A DNA stretch of 64,000 nt from JAABRU01 sp050180235 (GTDB taxonomy: Bacteria > Desulfobacterota > Desulfobacteria > Desulfobacterales > Desulfococcaceae). This document shows, in pieces, positions 53,701-61,114 of the stretch. The notes under the pieces were generated by a model. The model had not been told where the DNA came from. It worked only from the letters and a program-made list of their open reading frames with translations, and did not search any database. The translations under genes were made by a program, and so were the position numbers. Within the stretch, counting starts at the first letter, position 1. The number at the start of each line of letters is the position of its first letter. The stretch is taken from assembly GCA_050180235.1 (NCBI GenBank), contig JBFXEJ010000019.1:1-64000 (forward strand), in the 5' to 3' direction.

Positions 53701-54690
53701 ATTCGCGTCATAAAAATCATCTGTGCTGTGTTTTATCAGCAGATCCCGCAGCAGGTTTGGCGGATAATGCAGCGCGGCTCCCATATCCTCACAGAACATG
53801 ACAAACAGACAGCGATCCAGAAAACGCTGTGTCAGACGCACCAGACGGCCTTTTGTGCCTTTGAAATCCGGATTGGATTTCACAAGGGTTTCAAACACTT
53901 TTTCCCTGTATGCGTGATATTCCCTGTAAAAATCCTTTTCCAATGCTTTTTCAGCAATCCACTGATCCTTCATCAGTTTTTCCAGCGCACACGGGCCGCT
54001 GAAACTCAGAAGCATATTCGGCTGAAAGAGTTTCTGAAAAAGGAATCTCTGCACATTCGCGCGGGGAAAATCGGAAAGCAGACTCACATCTGTATCAGAT
54101 GCAGATGTTCTGATGACAAATTTCTGATACCGGTGCGGAAAAGACTGATGAAAATACAGACGGAATTCATTCATATCCGTAACAATTCCCCATTTGGTGC
54201 GAACAGGTTCCTGTCCGTAAGGGGCAAAATGGCTGTTGGCTTCCCGGAGATAATCCGCGCACTGTTTCACGGGACTGCGCGTGTTTCCCTTGCGTTTCTG
54301 CTCATTGTCCAGCCCGGAATGAATATCCTTGAATTCGCAAAGCACCTGGGGAATGCCGGAAAAAGCCTCTTTTCTGCCAAAATAACCCAAAGCCATATCT
54401 GCCTTGCCGGTTCCTCCGGACGCGCCTGACTTGGGAATGGCAAACTGGGGATGGCAGGTATAGCCTTCCTGTTTTTCTGTTTCACCGGATGCGGCATATC
54501 CCCATATTTTCTTGAAAAAAACATTCACAAACGCACTTTCGGCCTCTGTTTCTTTCTGAAATTCCTTATCTGCCCATTTGCGCAGAAGATCGAGCATTTG
54601 TGCATCTTCCGACTCTGCATATTTCTGATATTCCGCATTCCACACAGAAAGCAGAAAACCCTCTGAAAAAAGCTGATATGTTTCCGGCAT
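50800..54690 (-). CDS. Type IIG-like restriction-modification protein (fused nuclease and N6-adenine methyltransferase)
   Basis: A 1296-residue protein. The N-terminus has a PD-(D/E)xK-like site (KADMALGYF...VLCEFKD, about residues 98-120). The methyltransferase has ADPACGSGAFLIQAF (motif I) and GNPPYIKLQ (motif IV). The C-terminal region is the target-recognition and helical part. One chain should cut DNA unless its own adenine methylation is present. Residues about 645-658 (SHRGHRETAQRTQR) come from a dispersed CTCTGTG repeat read in frame, so motif spacing there is unusual. The start codon and upstream region are duplicated in tandem. Confidence 0.88.
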   Translation of the reverse strand: MPETYQLFSEGFLLSVWNAEYQKYAESEDAQMLDLLRKWADKEFQKETEAESAFVNVFFKKIWGYAASGETEKQEGYTCHPQFAIPKSGASGGTGKADMALGYFGRKEAFSGIPQVLCEFKDIHSGLDNEQKRKGNTRSPVKQCADYLREANSHFAPYGQEPVRTKWGIVTDMNEFRLYFHQSFPHRYQKFVIRTSASDTDVSLLSDFPRANVQRFLFQKLFQPNMLLSFSGPCALEKLMKDQWIAEKALEKDFYREYHAYREKVFETLVKSNPDFKGTKGRLVRLTQRFLDRCLFVMFCEDMGAALHYPPNLLRDLLIKHSTDDFYDANDNAAWEKVKKLFAAMRDGTRFLKQAMNRFNGGLFETDNELENLHIPTFLFCTEQQGMNEKSLFSAKDTLLYLSAQYDFGAGAGTGERKIGLYTLGRIFEQSITDLEYMEARADGRVSLTELSKRKRDGVYYTPEWVTDYIVQETVGAKMEDIKKELGFDRIPQVTEEDIEKFQERLKNRRKKGSPHVNEYIAMLDQYRNALDKLRIADPACGSGAFLIQAFEKLFRERQWIAKEKERIERKGSLFDTEQEMKTVLSRNLYGVDINPESVEITRLALWLRTALPDKSLSVLDKNILCGNSLVGMDFYKNRNPEKISHRGHRETAQRTQRKSSAENECQSEKHTEFFCEEKKERINAFDWNAVFPEIFAAGGFDCVIGNPPYIKLQHFRRALPEVADYLLTAKKKDGSLKYESTQTGNFDMYLPFIEMGMDLLNANGRMGFIAPNVWMMNEYGKGLRKKLKQTKQLDRWVDFKSFQVFDEATTYTALQFFRGKECDAVKCHFASDGDISNVDWESADMDSVKYEDLPETGAWNLLPRKDSDLINRLCIQNSLLGDAKWTKQIFQGVITSADYIYHLTKIGNGKYLHKGKDKKTKEVELEDKIMRPLVSGSEAKRYRKPHTDTWLLFPYDLSGDRPRLWSQNEMKDRFPKAWSYLRQFENDLRERESGKFDDAQWFRFGRNQNMDKQDLPKLGVAQTVPGMRVFYDSDGEFYFSNVRVNGIFASEKQDTWFLLGILNSPVVNFVFKRTAKAKEGGFYEANKQFLAPLPVPDATDDQKKQVGNLAKELQELHTSRRDKMLLAEKRLQSAQTEADKRSPQWIWADAKNKESLEKQLDALTVCLRPGAAMKAENDNGEIRFFINGIPVIDSIFENAEQAEFIAAQWNHTALTTNITEKFTAQKLISLLCSLRKTDNSALRKQVITLDREIRQLDQITAEKEREINQTVYGLYNLSPEEIRLVEKDFLVMLHK
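52715..52758. repeat. CTCTGTG dispersed repeat inside the type IIG gene
   Basis: The unit TTCTCTGTGTCCTCTGTG occurs twice, 22 bases apart. Each copy is read in a different codon phase (HRGHRE and QRTQRK). The same unit occurs at 18401-18450 in intergenic DNA. Confidence 0.8.
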
Positions 54691-54914
54691 AAAATTTATC
54701 TCAAAATCAATATCTTAGTAGGGTGGGCACGTTTTTCGTGCCCACCTTTGAAATGGTGGGCAGCGCTCCGCTTTTGCCCACCCTACTTTTATGATAATAT
54801 GTTTCCGGCATAAAATTTATCTCAAAATCAATATCTTAGTAGGGTGGGCACGTTTTTTTTGTGCCCACCTTTGAAATGGCGGGCAACGCTCCGCTTTTGC
54901 CCACTCTACTTTTC
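54676..54914. repeat. Tandem duplication of the type IIG start region with family D-type hairpins
   Basis: Two copies of about 120 bases begin at 54676 and 54797 with ATATGTTTCCGGCATAAAAT. Each contains a GTAGGGTGGGCACG hairpin (54716-54785 and 54837-54911) and the first codons of the type IIG gene (MPETY). The upstream copy gives a 34-codon open frame from 54811 to 54707, ending 17 bases before the true start at 54690. Confidence 0.85.
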
Positions 54915-54958
54915 TGTTCTCAAAATAGGATTATCCAAAATTAAATTAGTCATGTATT

Positions 54959-55050
54959 ATACCGATTCGCCATTGAAAATATACTTATGAAACACACCAC
55001 TGCCCCGCTCAGGATGGGATTTTCTGAAAAAATCAATGGCAAATCGGTAT
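54959..55050. repeat. Family B element ending on the MATE stop codon
   Basis: The ends are ATACCGATTCGCCATTGAA and TCAATGGCAAATCGGTAT. Position 55050, the last base, is the complement of the third base of the MATE stop codon TAA. The core is a family H-type sequence (CAGGATGGGATTTT) rather than the usual GCAAAAAACCGC hairpin. Confidence 0.8.
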
Positions 55051-56408
55051 TACTCCCGCGTTTCAATCACCCGCATGGATTTCCATTTGCCCTGGCGGTA
55101 TCGCCACACGCATACACAGCAGAGTGAAAAAACAAAGAACGTACAGCAGGCCCAGGCATAATACAGACCGGCTCCGAAATACACAACGCCAATCCAGACC
55201 GGCAGCACCATCACAGTCAGGGAAAGGGTTCCCAATGTCCACATGATGAAACGCGTATCGCCCGCTCCTTTTAGTGCGCCGATCAGAATCATATAATTGG
55301 CATCGAAAAAAATATAACAGGTGACAAATCTCAGCAGGACTGCCCCGGTTTTTCCGATCTCCGCAGCACTTTCCCCATTACCTGAGCCGAACAGGGACAG
55401 GGTCTGCTCCGGGAGAAAAAGAAAAATCATTCCCATGACAAAGGTATAAACCCAGGCAATATGCAGGGTGCTCCGGGTGACAGACACAGCCTGATCCGGA
55501 CGGTTCCGGCCAATGGCCTGTCCCACCAGAATGCTGGTTCCGATGGAAAGCCCGAACATGGGCATGAACGCGAGGGAATTGACGGAAAAAACCATATTGC
55601 TCACAGCCAGTTCCTGCCAGCCGATGCGTCCCACCATGAAAACAAAAAAGGTGAATGCAAAAACATCCATGCAGAACTGCATTCCGCCCGGGCCTCCAAA
55701 GCGGATCAGGCGCACAAACAAATCCTTTTCCATTCGCCAGTTTGTCAGGACACCGAAATTTCTGTCATTTTTCTTTGTGAAAATGAAAAAAGCGAACAGG
55801 CAGGCCATGAATCCCCACGCGCTCACAGTGGCAATGCCTGCGCCTGCAATGCCCAGTTCCGGGAATATCCACAGTCCGTTGATCAGTGCGTAATCCAATG
55901 GAATATTGAGCAGCATTCCCAGTATGCTGACCACCATCACAGCACGGGTTTTTCCCAGTCCGGAATAAAAAGAGGAAAGGCAGATTTGCAGAATATTGAA
56001 TCCCCCGCCCAGGCAGAGAATGCGGAAATACACCACTTCCGCGGTCTGCACTTCGGGTGCATGACCGCCCATGCGGAACAGGGGAACAGCAATGAACCAC
56101 AATGCGGCAGTGACAAGACCGGAAAGCAGGGAAAACCATATGCCCTGCCAGAGCGCACTGCCCGCGCGTGTGCGCTCTCCCGCTCCTGTGTACTGGGCAA
56201 TGAACACGCTGACATATCCCGCGATGCCCATAAAAAAGGAAATGAAAAAAAAAGCTGCAATGCCGCCCGGCATTGCAGCGGCAATAGCGGTAAGAGAATA
56301 ATGCGAGAGAAATACCCGGTCTGTGAATTCCATGATCATGGTGGTGGAAGTCCCGGCCACCAGAGGAAGACTGACGCGCAGCACCTCGCGGTACTGTTGT
56401 GGAAGCAT
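55050..56408 (-). CDS. MATE-family efflux transporter
   Basis: A 452-residue transporter with twelve predicted membrane segments, matching the NorM-type MATE family. Motifs include LPLVAGTSTTMIMEFTDRVFLSHYS at the N-terminus and the symmetric IRFGGPGGMQFCMDVFAF in the second half. It exports drugs or toxic metabolites in exchange for Na+ or H+. It begins 2 bases after the DHH-CBS stop, so it shares an operon with mlaA and the DHH gene. The stop codon overlaps a family B repeat. Confidence 0.93.
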   Translation of the reverse strand: MLPQQYREVLRVSLPLVAGTSTTMIMEFTDRVFLSHYSLTAIAAAMPGGIAAFFFISFFMGIAGYVSVFIAQYTGAGERTRAGSALWQGIWFSLLSGLVTAALWFIAVPLFRMGGHAPEVQTAEVVYFRILCLGGGFNILQICLSSFYSGLGKTRAVMVVSILGMLLNIPLDYALINGLWIFPELGIAGAGIATVSAWGFMACLFAFFIFTKKNDRNFGVLTNWRMEKDLFVRLIRFGGPGGMQFCMDVFAFTFFVFMVGRIGWQELAVSNMVFSVNSLAFMPMFGLSIGTSILVGQAIGRNRPDQAVSVTRSTLHIAWVYTFVMGMIFLFLPEQTLSLFGSGNGESAAEIGKTGAVLLRFVTCYIFFDANYMILIGALKGAGDTRFIMWTLGTLSLTVMVLPVWIGVVYFGAGLYYAWACCTFFVFSLCCVCVWRYRQGKWKSMRVIETRE

Positions 56409-56410
56409 GT

Positions 56411-57712
56411 TTACTCCGGAAGAAGATCGTAGAAATACATGAGGGTGTCGGAACGGGTGACAATGCCGATGATTTTTTCATTTTCCACCACCGGCAGATG
56501 ACCGATATTATGGGCAACCATGAGTTTCGCCGCCTCAGCAGGACTGGCTCCGGGTTCAATGATGCGGACTTCCCGGTTCATGAATGCCTTTACCGGATTT
56601 TCCCACTGGGATTCTTTTCTGACTTTTTTGAAATCACCGGTGGTAAGAATCCCCACCATATTTTCCCCTTCTGTTACCGGAATACCTTTGATATGATGTT
56701 CTTTCATAAAGTTGCGGGCATCCTGCATGGAAATTTCCGGGCTGATGGTCTTTACCGGAAAAGACATGATGTCTGAAATCTGAGCGGATTCCTGCTGTTC
56801 GTGCATAAGCAGATCCAGCAGGCGTTTGCGCATGGCAAGGGGATTGTTGCATTTGCGCCGGATCATGGCAGAACCCGCAGCAGGATGTCCGCCTCCGCCC
56901 AGACGGCGCATGATGGCCCCCACATTAATGCTGGAAACATCGCTTCTGCCGATGATCATGCAGTTGTCATTGTCTCTGACAAAGATTACAAACACAGCAT
57001 CCGCGTTGATGATCTTCCGGTACATATGCACCACCATCGAAAGCATCTGCACATGTCCCTCAATACGGATGATATTGACGCTGACTCTGCTGCCGCTTAT
57101 GTCAATTTTTTCGGTCTGCTGCATCATTTCAAACAGGATTTCCTTCTGCTCCCGCTCATAAGGCGGATTCAGAAATATGCCTGCAATATTCAGATCAGCC
57201 TGATTTTCAATCAGATAGGCTGCTGCATAGGCATCTGTCGCGGTGGTGGAGGGAAAAGTCAGATGCCCTGTGTCTTCATACAGACCAATGAGAAAAAGCG
57301 TGGATTGAATGGGTGTAAGGGACATATTCTGTTTCCGCATCTCCCGCACCATCAGTGAAATATTGGCTCCGGTTTCCTCCACAACTGCCTGCACAGCATC
57401 AATATTTCCCTCATTCATATGATGATCCCATAATACAATTTCCAGATCATGTTTTTCCTGAACCAGTTCCATGCCATCCAGCCGATCCCAGCGGTTGGTA
57501 TCCACCACAATGAGCTGTTCGACTTTTTCCGGATCAAGCTCATCTGCCATAATCATGCTGAAAGAGTTTTTGTGTATGGCCACAAAGCGTTTGACATTGG
57601 GATTCAGGGTTCTGGGACATACGGCCACTGCTCCGGGATAAAGAAGAGTTGCCGCAACCAGAGAGGCCAGCGCATCAAAATCCGTGTTTTTATGGGTTGC
57701 CACAATCTGCAT
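56411..57712 (-). CDS. DHH-family phosphoesterase with tandem CBS domains
   Basis: A 433-residue protein. The DHH domain (about residues 1-170) has HKNTDFDALAS and LWDHHMNEG. DHHA1 follows with GGGGHPAAGSA (about 275-285). Two CBS domains (about 310-430) end VTRSDTLMYFYDLLPE. DHH-DHHA1 proteins hydrolyse short oligonucleotides, cyclic dinucleotides or related phosphoesters. Related deltaproteobacterial proteins continue into a poly(A) polymerase/CCA-adding domain; this one stops after the CBS pair, so a stand-alone regulator-phosphoesterase is likely. Start overlaps the mlaA stop by one base (TAATG). Confidence 0.88.
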   Translation of the reverse strand: MQIVATHKNTDFDALASLVAATLLYPGAVAVCPRTLNPNVKRFVAIHKNSFSMIMADELDPEKVEQLIVVDTNRWDRLDGMELVQEKHDLEIVLWDHHMNEGNIDAVQAVVEETGANISLMVREMRKQNMSLTPIQSTLFLIGLYEDTGHLTFPSTTATDAYAAAYLIENQADLNIAGIFLNPPYEREQKEILFEMMQQTEKIDISGSRVSVNIIRIEGHVQMLSMVVHMYRKIINADAVFVIFVRDNDNCMIIGRSDVSSINVGAIMRRLGGGGHPAAGSAMIRRKCNNPLAMRKRLLDLLMHEQQESAQISDIMSFPVKTISPEISMQDARNFMKEHHIKGIPVTEGENMVGILTTGDFKKVRKESQWENPVKAFMNREVRIIEPGASPAEAAKLMVAHNIGHLPVVENEKIIGIVTRSDTLMYFYDLLPE

Positions 57713-58617
57713 TAGGGTTTTTCCTGTGACTTTAATGATTTGTTGTATTTGCGGTTTTCATCCGTATAAGCCCCGTCATGGATCAGCATTTCCCGCATAT
57801 CCATGTAGAGCGTCCGCACCAGTTCATATTCAAAAGGCGAATCAAAATCCCCGTAACTGAAGGGCATGGAAGCCCGGAATTCCAGACTGTCAACCGTGCT
57901 GAGTGCCATATCTGTGAATGTGCCGATATCCAGCAGTCCCACCATAAGGGTTTTGGTAAAAGAATCGCCTGCACTGCCTGCGGCATCCCGCAGATTTGAG
58001 GGGCCAAGAATGGGAATAATAAGATATGGGCCGGGTTTTACTCCGTAAACACCCAAAGTCTGGCCAAAATCCTCCCGGTGTTTGATCAGCCCGATCTTTG
58101 TGGCCGGATCCCAGAGTCCCAGTCCTCCCGCAGTGGTATTGACCATAAAGCGGGCCAGCACCTCTCCGGTTTTTTCCCCCTTGCCCTGCAGGACGCAGTT
58201 GCCCATAACAAGAATATCCCCGACATTGGAAAAAAAATTTCTGATCCTTTCCCGCACAAGCTGCGGCACTACTTTTTCGTACGCGCGTACCATAGGTTCC
58301 ATCACACGGTTATCCACCACAGTGTTGAAAAGATATATGCGCCGGTTGACAGATTCCAGAGGATCATAAATATCCAGAAAGGCCAGATGATCTCTGGGCT
58401 GTTTGCCTTTCCTTATTTTTGTCTGATTCCGGGATTGCTGTTCACCGGGTTCTGCGAGATTTCCGTTCTGTGATGCGCAGCCGGTCAGCAGCAGCATAAA
58501 AATCAGACAAATGGAAAAAATGAGATTTTTCCTCCCGTTCCCATGCTTCGCGCGGGAACGGATGCAGCAAAATGTCTTTTGATCTGCTGAAATAAAAAAA
58601 GATAGCTTTTTCGGCAT
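57712..58617 (-). CDS. mlaA: MlaA/VacJ-family lipoprotein
   Basis: A 301-residue lipoprotein. The lipobox is LLLTGC (Cys at about 47), preceded by an unusually long N-region. The MlaA domain has DPLESVNRRIYLFNTVVDN, VGDILVMGNCVLQGK and ETGEVLARFMVNTTAGG. In the known system MlaA helps keep phospholipids out of the outer leaflet of the outer membrane; no other mla gene is here. AAAGGA precedes the ATG. Residues about 20-28 are encoded by the hairpin CGTTCCC...GGGAACG, a dispersed repeat, so the signal peptide may have been lengthened by insertion. Confidence 0.93.
   Translation of the reverse strand: MPKKLSFFISADQKTFCCIRSRAKHGNGRKNLIFSICLIFMLLLTGCASQNGNLAEPGEQQSRNQTKIRKGKQPRDHLAFLDIYDPLESVNRRIYLFNTVVDNRVMEPMVRAYEKVVPQLVRERIRNFFSNVGDILVMGNCVLQGKGEKTGEVLARFMVNTTAGGLGLWDPATKIGLIKHREDFGQTLGVYGVKPGPYLIIPILGPSNLRDAAGSAGDSFTKTLMVGLLDIGTFTDMALSTVDSLEFRASMPFSYGDFDSPFEYELVRTLYMDMREMLIHDGAYTDENRKYNKSLKSQEKP
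58536..58560. repeat. Dispersed hairpin CGTTCCC-GGGAACG inside the mlaA signal-peptide region
   Basis: CGTTCCCATGCTTCGC followed by GCGGGAACG forms a hairpin within the coding sequence (residues about 20-28). A degenerate AGCGTGGGAACGG copy occurs near 61-74. Confidence 0.7.
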
Positions 58618-58655
58618 GTTTTTGTCCTTTATAAAAAAATTCTCTGTCCTTTATT

Positions 58656-58812
58656 TTACCATTGCTCCATCGCATCCTTCAGACTTATACTTTCGCGATT
58701 TTCCCTTTCCCTGAATGCCGAATCCCTGTCCTTCCGATCTTCTTCATTCATAAATGAAAAATCCTTCATCCATTTCCAGAACAGATCGGCATCTATAATA
58801 ACTTGATTTTTA
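58656..58812 (-). pseudogene. C-terminal fragment of an unknown small protein
   Basis: The frame reads NQVIIDADLFWKWMKDF, then MNEEDRKDRDSAFRERENRE, then SISLKDAMEQW and a stop. It is open upstream only into a family B terminus, which seems to have removed the 5' part. A short ORF starting at the internal ATG would give only 31 residues. The helical, charged ending resembles small regulatory proteins such as antitoxins, but I cannot identify it. It lies 38 bases before mlaA. Confidence 0.3.
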
Positions 58813-58828
58813 ATGTAAAACCAATTCT

Positions 58829-58915
58829 CCATTGATTTGATCCAATATTATCCGTTTTTCCGGGTTTCAGCGTGTGCAAAAAACCGCTCCGCTTAATTTT
58901 TGCACTCATCCGGAT
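58829..58915. repeat. Family B element, right end missing
   Basis: It has the terminal repeat CCAATTCTCCATTGATTTG and core GCAAAAAACCGCTCCGCTTA. The right end was replaced by other sequence (58916 onward). Confidence 0.7.
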
Positions 58916-58969
58916 CATTAGTTCCTGATATATTGCAAATTTATAAATCAGATCTGTCACTGCTGCATT

Positions 58970-59062
58970 ATATGAAATCTGAAAAAGATTTCAGCATTAA
59001 ACCCTGAAGGTTTTCAAAACCATTAGGTTTTTTTATGCTATGTTATTTTTCAGATTTCATAT
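58970..59062. repeat. Family I inverted-repeat element next to the DUF4276-like gene
   Basis: Perfect 17-bp ends, ATATGAAATCTGAAAAA and TTTTTCAGATTTCATAT, enclose an AACCCTGAAGGTTTT hairpin. It ends 3 bases from the stop codon at 59066. Only one copy was found in this window. Confidence 0.75.
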
Positions 59063-59065
59063 GCG

Positions 59066-59680
59066 TTATGGAATAAATTCACCGCCGGACACAGAGAGGA
59101 TTGTATTAACCAATGCTTTCAGTTCCGGGCATTCGGCTATGGACACGGATAAATCGTTTTCCCTTAAAATACGCCCGGCATCACGCGGTTTTACATAGCT
59201 GTCCCGGCTCTTTCCAATCTCGAAAATTTCTTTTATCCGGTATGCAGGCGGATTGTCATGATTGACGGTTTCAGGTTTGCCGGACGGTGCTTTTTTATTA
59301 TGTTTCGCCAACTTCTGAACAGTAGACCAATATGGCAGTAACCACGCCTCAAAATCGTGCTGTGCAGCATGCGGATGAAACCGGGGTTCAGTGCCGACCC
59401 AGTTTCTCATTTTGGCTTTGGCATCCGCAGCATTGGTGAATGTCGGCGGATTAATTCCAGTATAAACATCTGTTAAGGCAATTACATGATCAGACTGCTT
59501 TTTTCCGCACAATAAATTTTGAACAACACGTCTTAATTTTTCTCCGGCAGGTATTATACCATCATAGGGATTGACATCCAGCCGGGGCATTCTGCCTGAC
59601 AGTCGGCTTTTAAGAAATTCTCTCAGATGCGGCAAAAATGCTTTTTCAGTTTTTCCTTCCACAATCAGGGTAATTTTCAT
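59066..59680 (-). CDS. DUF4276-like protein with TOPRIM-like start, paired with an ATPase
   Basis: A 204-residue protein. The N-terminus MKITLIVEGKTEKAFLPHL fits the TOPRIM/DUF4276 pattern VEG-x-T-E, with Glu8 and Glu12 as candidate catalytic acids; ALTDVYTG (near residue 68) is the matching second acidic site, though the DxD Asp pair is not complete. It overlaps the upstream ATPase gene by 4 bases (ATGA), so the two are translated together. Such ATPase plus TOPRIM-like pairs act in phage defence (OLD, PARIS and Gabija are the best known designs). That role is inference here. Confidence 0.75.
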   Translation of the reverse strand: MKITLIVEGKTEKAFLPHLREFLKSRLSGRMPRLDVNPYDGIIPAGEKLRRVVQNLLCGKKQSDHVIALTDVYTGINPPTFTNAADAKAKMRNWVGTEPRFHPHAAQHDFEAWLLPYWSTVQKLAKHNKKAPSGKPETVNHDNPPAYRIKEIFEIGKSRDSYVKPRDAGRILRENDLSVSIAECPELKALVNTILSVSGGEFIP

Positions 59681-60825
59681 GAACGTCCCCCCATCCTTCC
59701 CATCCGCCAGACTTCATCAAGGCTGTATTCTTTGAGCCATTCATCCAAATCCAGAGTATCACCCCATGCTACAGTGGTATTTCCGTCTTCATCACTGTCC
59801 ATGACAAGCACTTCTTCAGGGGCAAGAAAGCGGATGAGACGGTCGGAATGGGTAGCCACAATAAGCTGCGTCCGTTTTGAGGCTTCACGCATAAGGTCAG
59901 CCAGAAGACTGAGCAGTTCAGGATGCAGACTGACCTCCGGCTCATCAATCATCGTGACAGTTGACAGACCCGGACTTTGCAATAAGGAAATCAGCCAGAG
60001 AAAACGGAGTATTCCCTCAGAAAGTTCGTGCATAAAAAAAGGCTTGCTGAAATGTCTGTCCTTCCATGTCAATGTCAGCATTCCGGCAGCCACCGGGGGG
60101 AAACTGAGCGACTCGAAACTGCTGAAAGCAGACAGCAGCGTATCTTCGATAGCCTCGTAACGATCCCGGTTACTTTCACGCAAATAATAGAGGAACGGGA
60201 TCAAATCCTCACCGTCTGCACCGGGCAAATCAGCAGGCTTCATCTGCTGGGGCAGTTTGACAGGAGCGCGATGTCCAACATCCAAAACATGATACTGCGT
60301 AACAGAAGCAAGAATACGCCGGAGTTCCTCAGGCTGTCTGAACATCTTTGGCACCTGAAAAAGAGAAGTTTCAAGCGGGTTATACTCCCAGTTTGGACGA
60401 ACTGGATATTCCTTATCAATTTCAAAATACCGAATATCCCCGTCTTTGGAATCTATATGTTTAAAGGCATCTGTATTTCCATATCTGATTTGTGAAAGCA
60501 CTTCGCGGGAAATTGCATATCCGGAACCTTTGGACGTCAGATTCAGTTCGTATGTAAGAGGATTGTATCCGGGTACTTCCATATCTGCGGAAAAAGACAC
60601 AGAATCAGCTTTGTCACGGGTCAAAAGACCGGACACTCCGCCGAATTGTGAAAGTTTGCTGTTCAGCCTTCCTGCGGCAGATGCGGAGAGGAGAGAATAG
60701 GCATCCAGCAAAGATGTTTTCCCAACGCCGTTGGCTCCGATAAGAACCATGAATGGCCTCATCGGCAGATTAATTTCTTTCAGCCTTCTGAACCCGCCAA
60801 TTTTAAGATGATTAAGCCTGTACAT
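59677..60825 (-). CDS. AAA ATPase (AAA_21/SMC-like), probable defence-system subunit
   Basis: A 382-residue ABC-type ATPase. Walker A is GANGVGKTS (about residues 33-41), the signature-like segment is LSEGILRFLWLISLL, and Walker B is MIDEPEVSLHPELL. THSDRLIRFL is the H-loop. No long coiled coil is present, so it is closer to RecF/OLD-type than SMC. AGGAG lies nine bases before the ATG. The next gene starts before this one ends. The pair probably senses phage or DNA ends and triggers the TOPRIM-like partner. Confidence 0.85.
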   Translation of the reverse strand: MYRLNHLKIGGFRRLKEINLPMRPFMVLIGANGVGKTSLLDAYSLLSASAAGRLNSKLSQFGGVSGLLTRDKADSVSFSADMEVPGYNPLTYELNLTSKGSGYAISREVLSQIRYGNTDAFKHIDSKDGDIRYFEIDKEYPVRPNWEYNPLETSLFQVPKMFRQPEELRRILASVTQYHVLDVGHRAPVKLPQQMKPADLPGADGEDLIPFLYYLRESNRDRYEAIEDTLLSAFSSFESLSFPPVAAGMLTLTWKDRHFSKPFFMHELSEGILRFLWLISLLQSPGLSTVTMIDEPEVSLHPELLSLLADLMREASKRTQLIVATHSDRLIRFLAPEEVLVMDSDEDGNTTVAWGDTLDLDEWLKEYSLDEVWRMGRMGGRS

Positions 60826-60892
60826 ATATATTGACTCCTGTAAATATTTTTTCTATTCATTACAATCAAATATAGTTCTTTTACCAACTTTT

Positions 60893-60990
60893 GTCACCCG
60901 CAGAAATATGCGGAAAACCGCTCCGCTTAATTTTTGCACTCCTCCGGATCAGTCATGCAGATTGTATCAGGTCAATGGCGAATCGGTATA
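60893..60990. repeat. Family B element, left end missing
   Basis: It keeps the core AAAACCGCTCCGCTTAATTT and the right end TCAATGGCGAATCGGTAT. The left end is replaced by CTTTTGTCACCCGCAG, a sequence similar to that at 6212-6228. Confidence 0.7.
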
Positions 60991-61114
60991 ATACTTCATA
61001 AAAAAAGGCAGTTCCCCAATTCTTTGGATACGCATGTGATTCTCCTTTGGCTGTTCTCATATCGGTACTTAAAATCATCCTCCGCAAAAGTCCCTCTCAA
61101 AGCAGAGGTTAGCA

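Noticed and set aside
53143..54429. A 428-codon open frame on the plus strand
   Set aside because: It is antisense to the type IIG gene, shows no recognisable domain and has no good ribosome-binding site.
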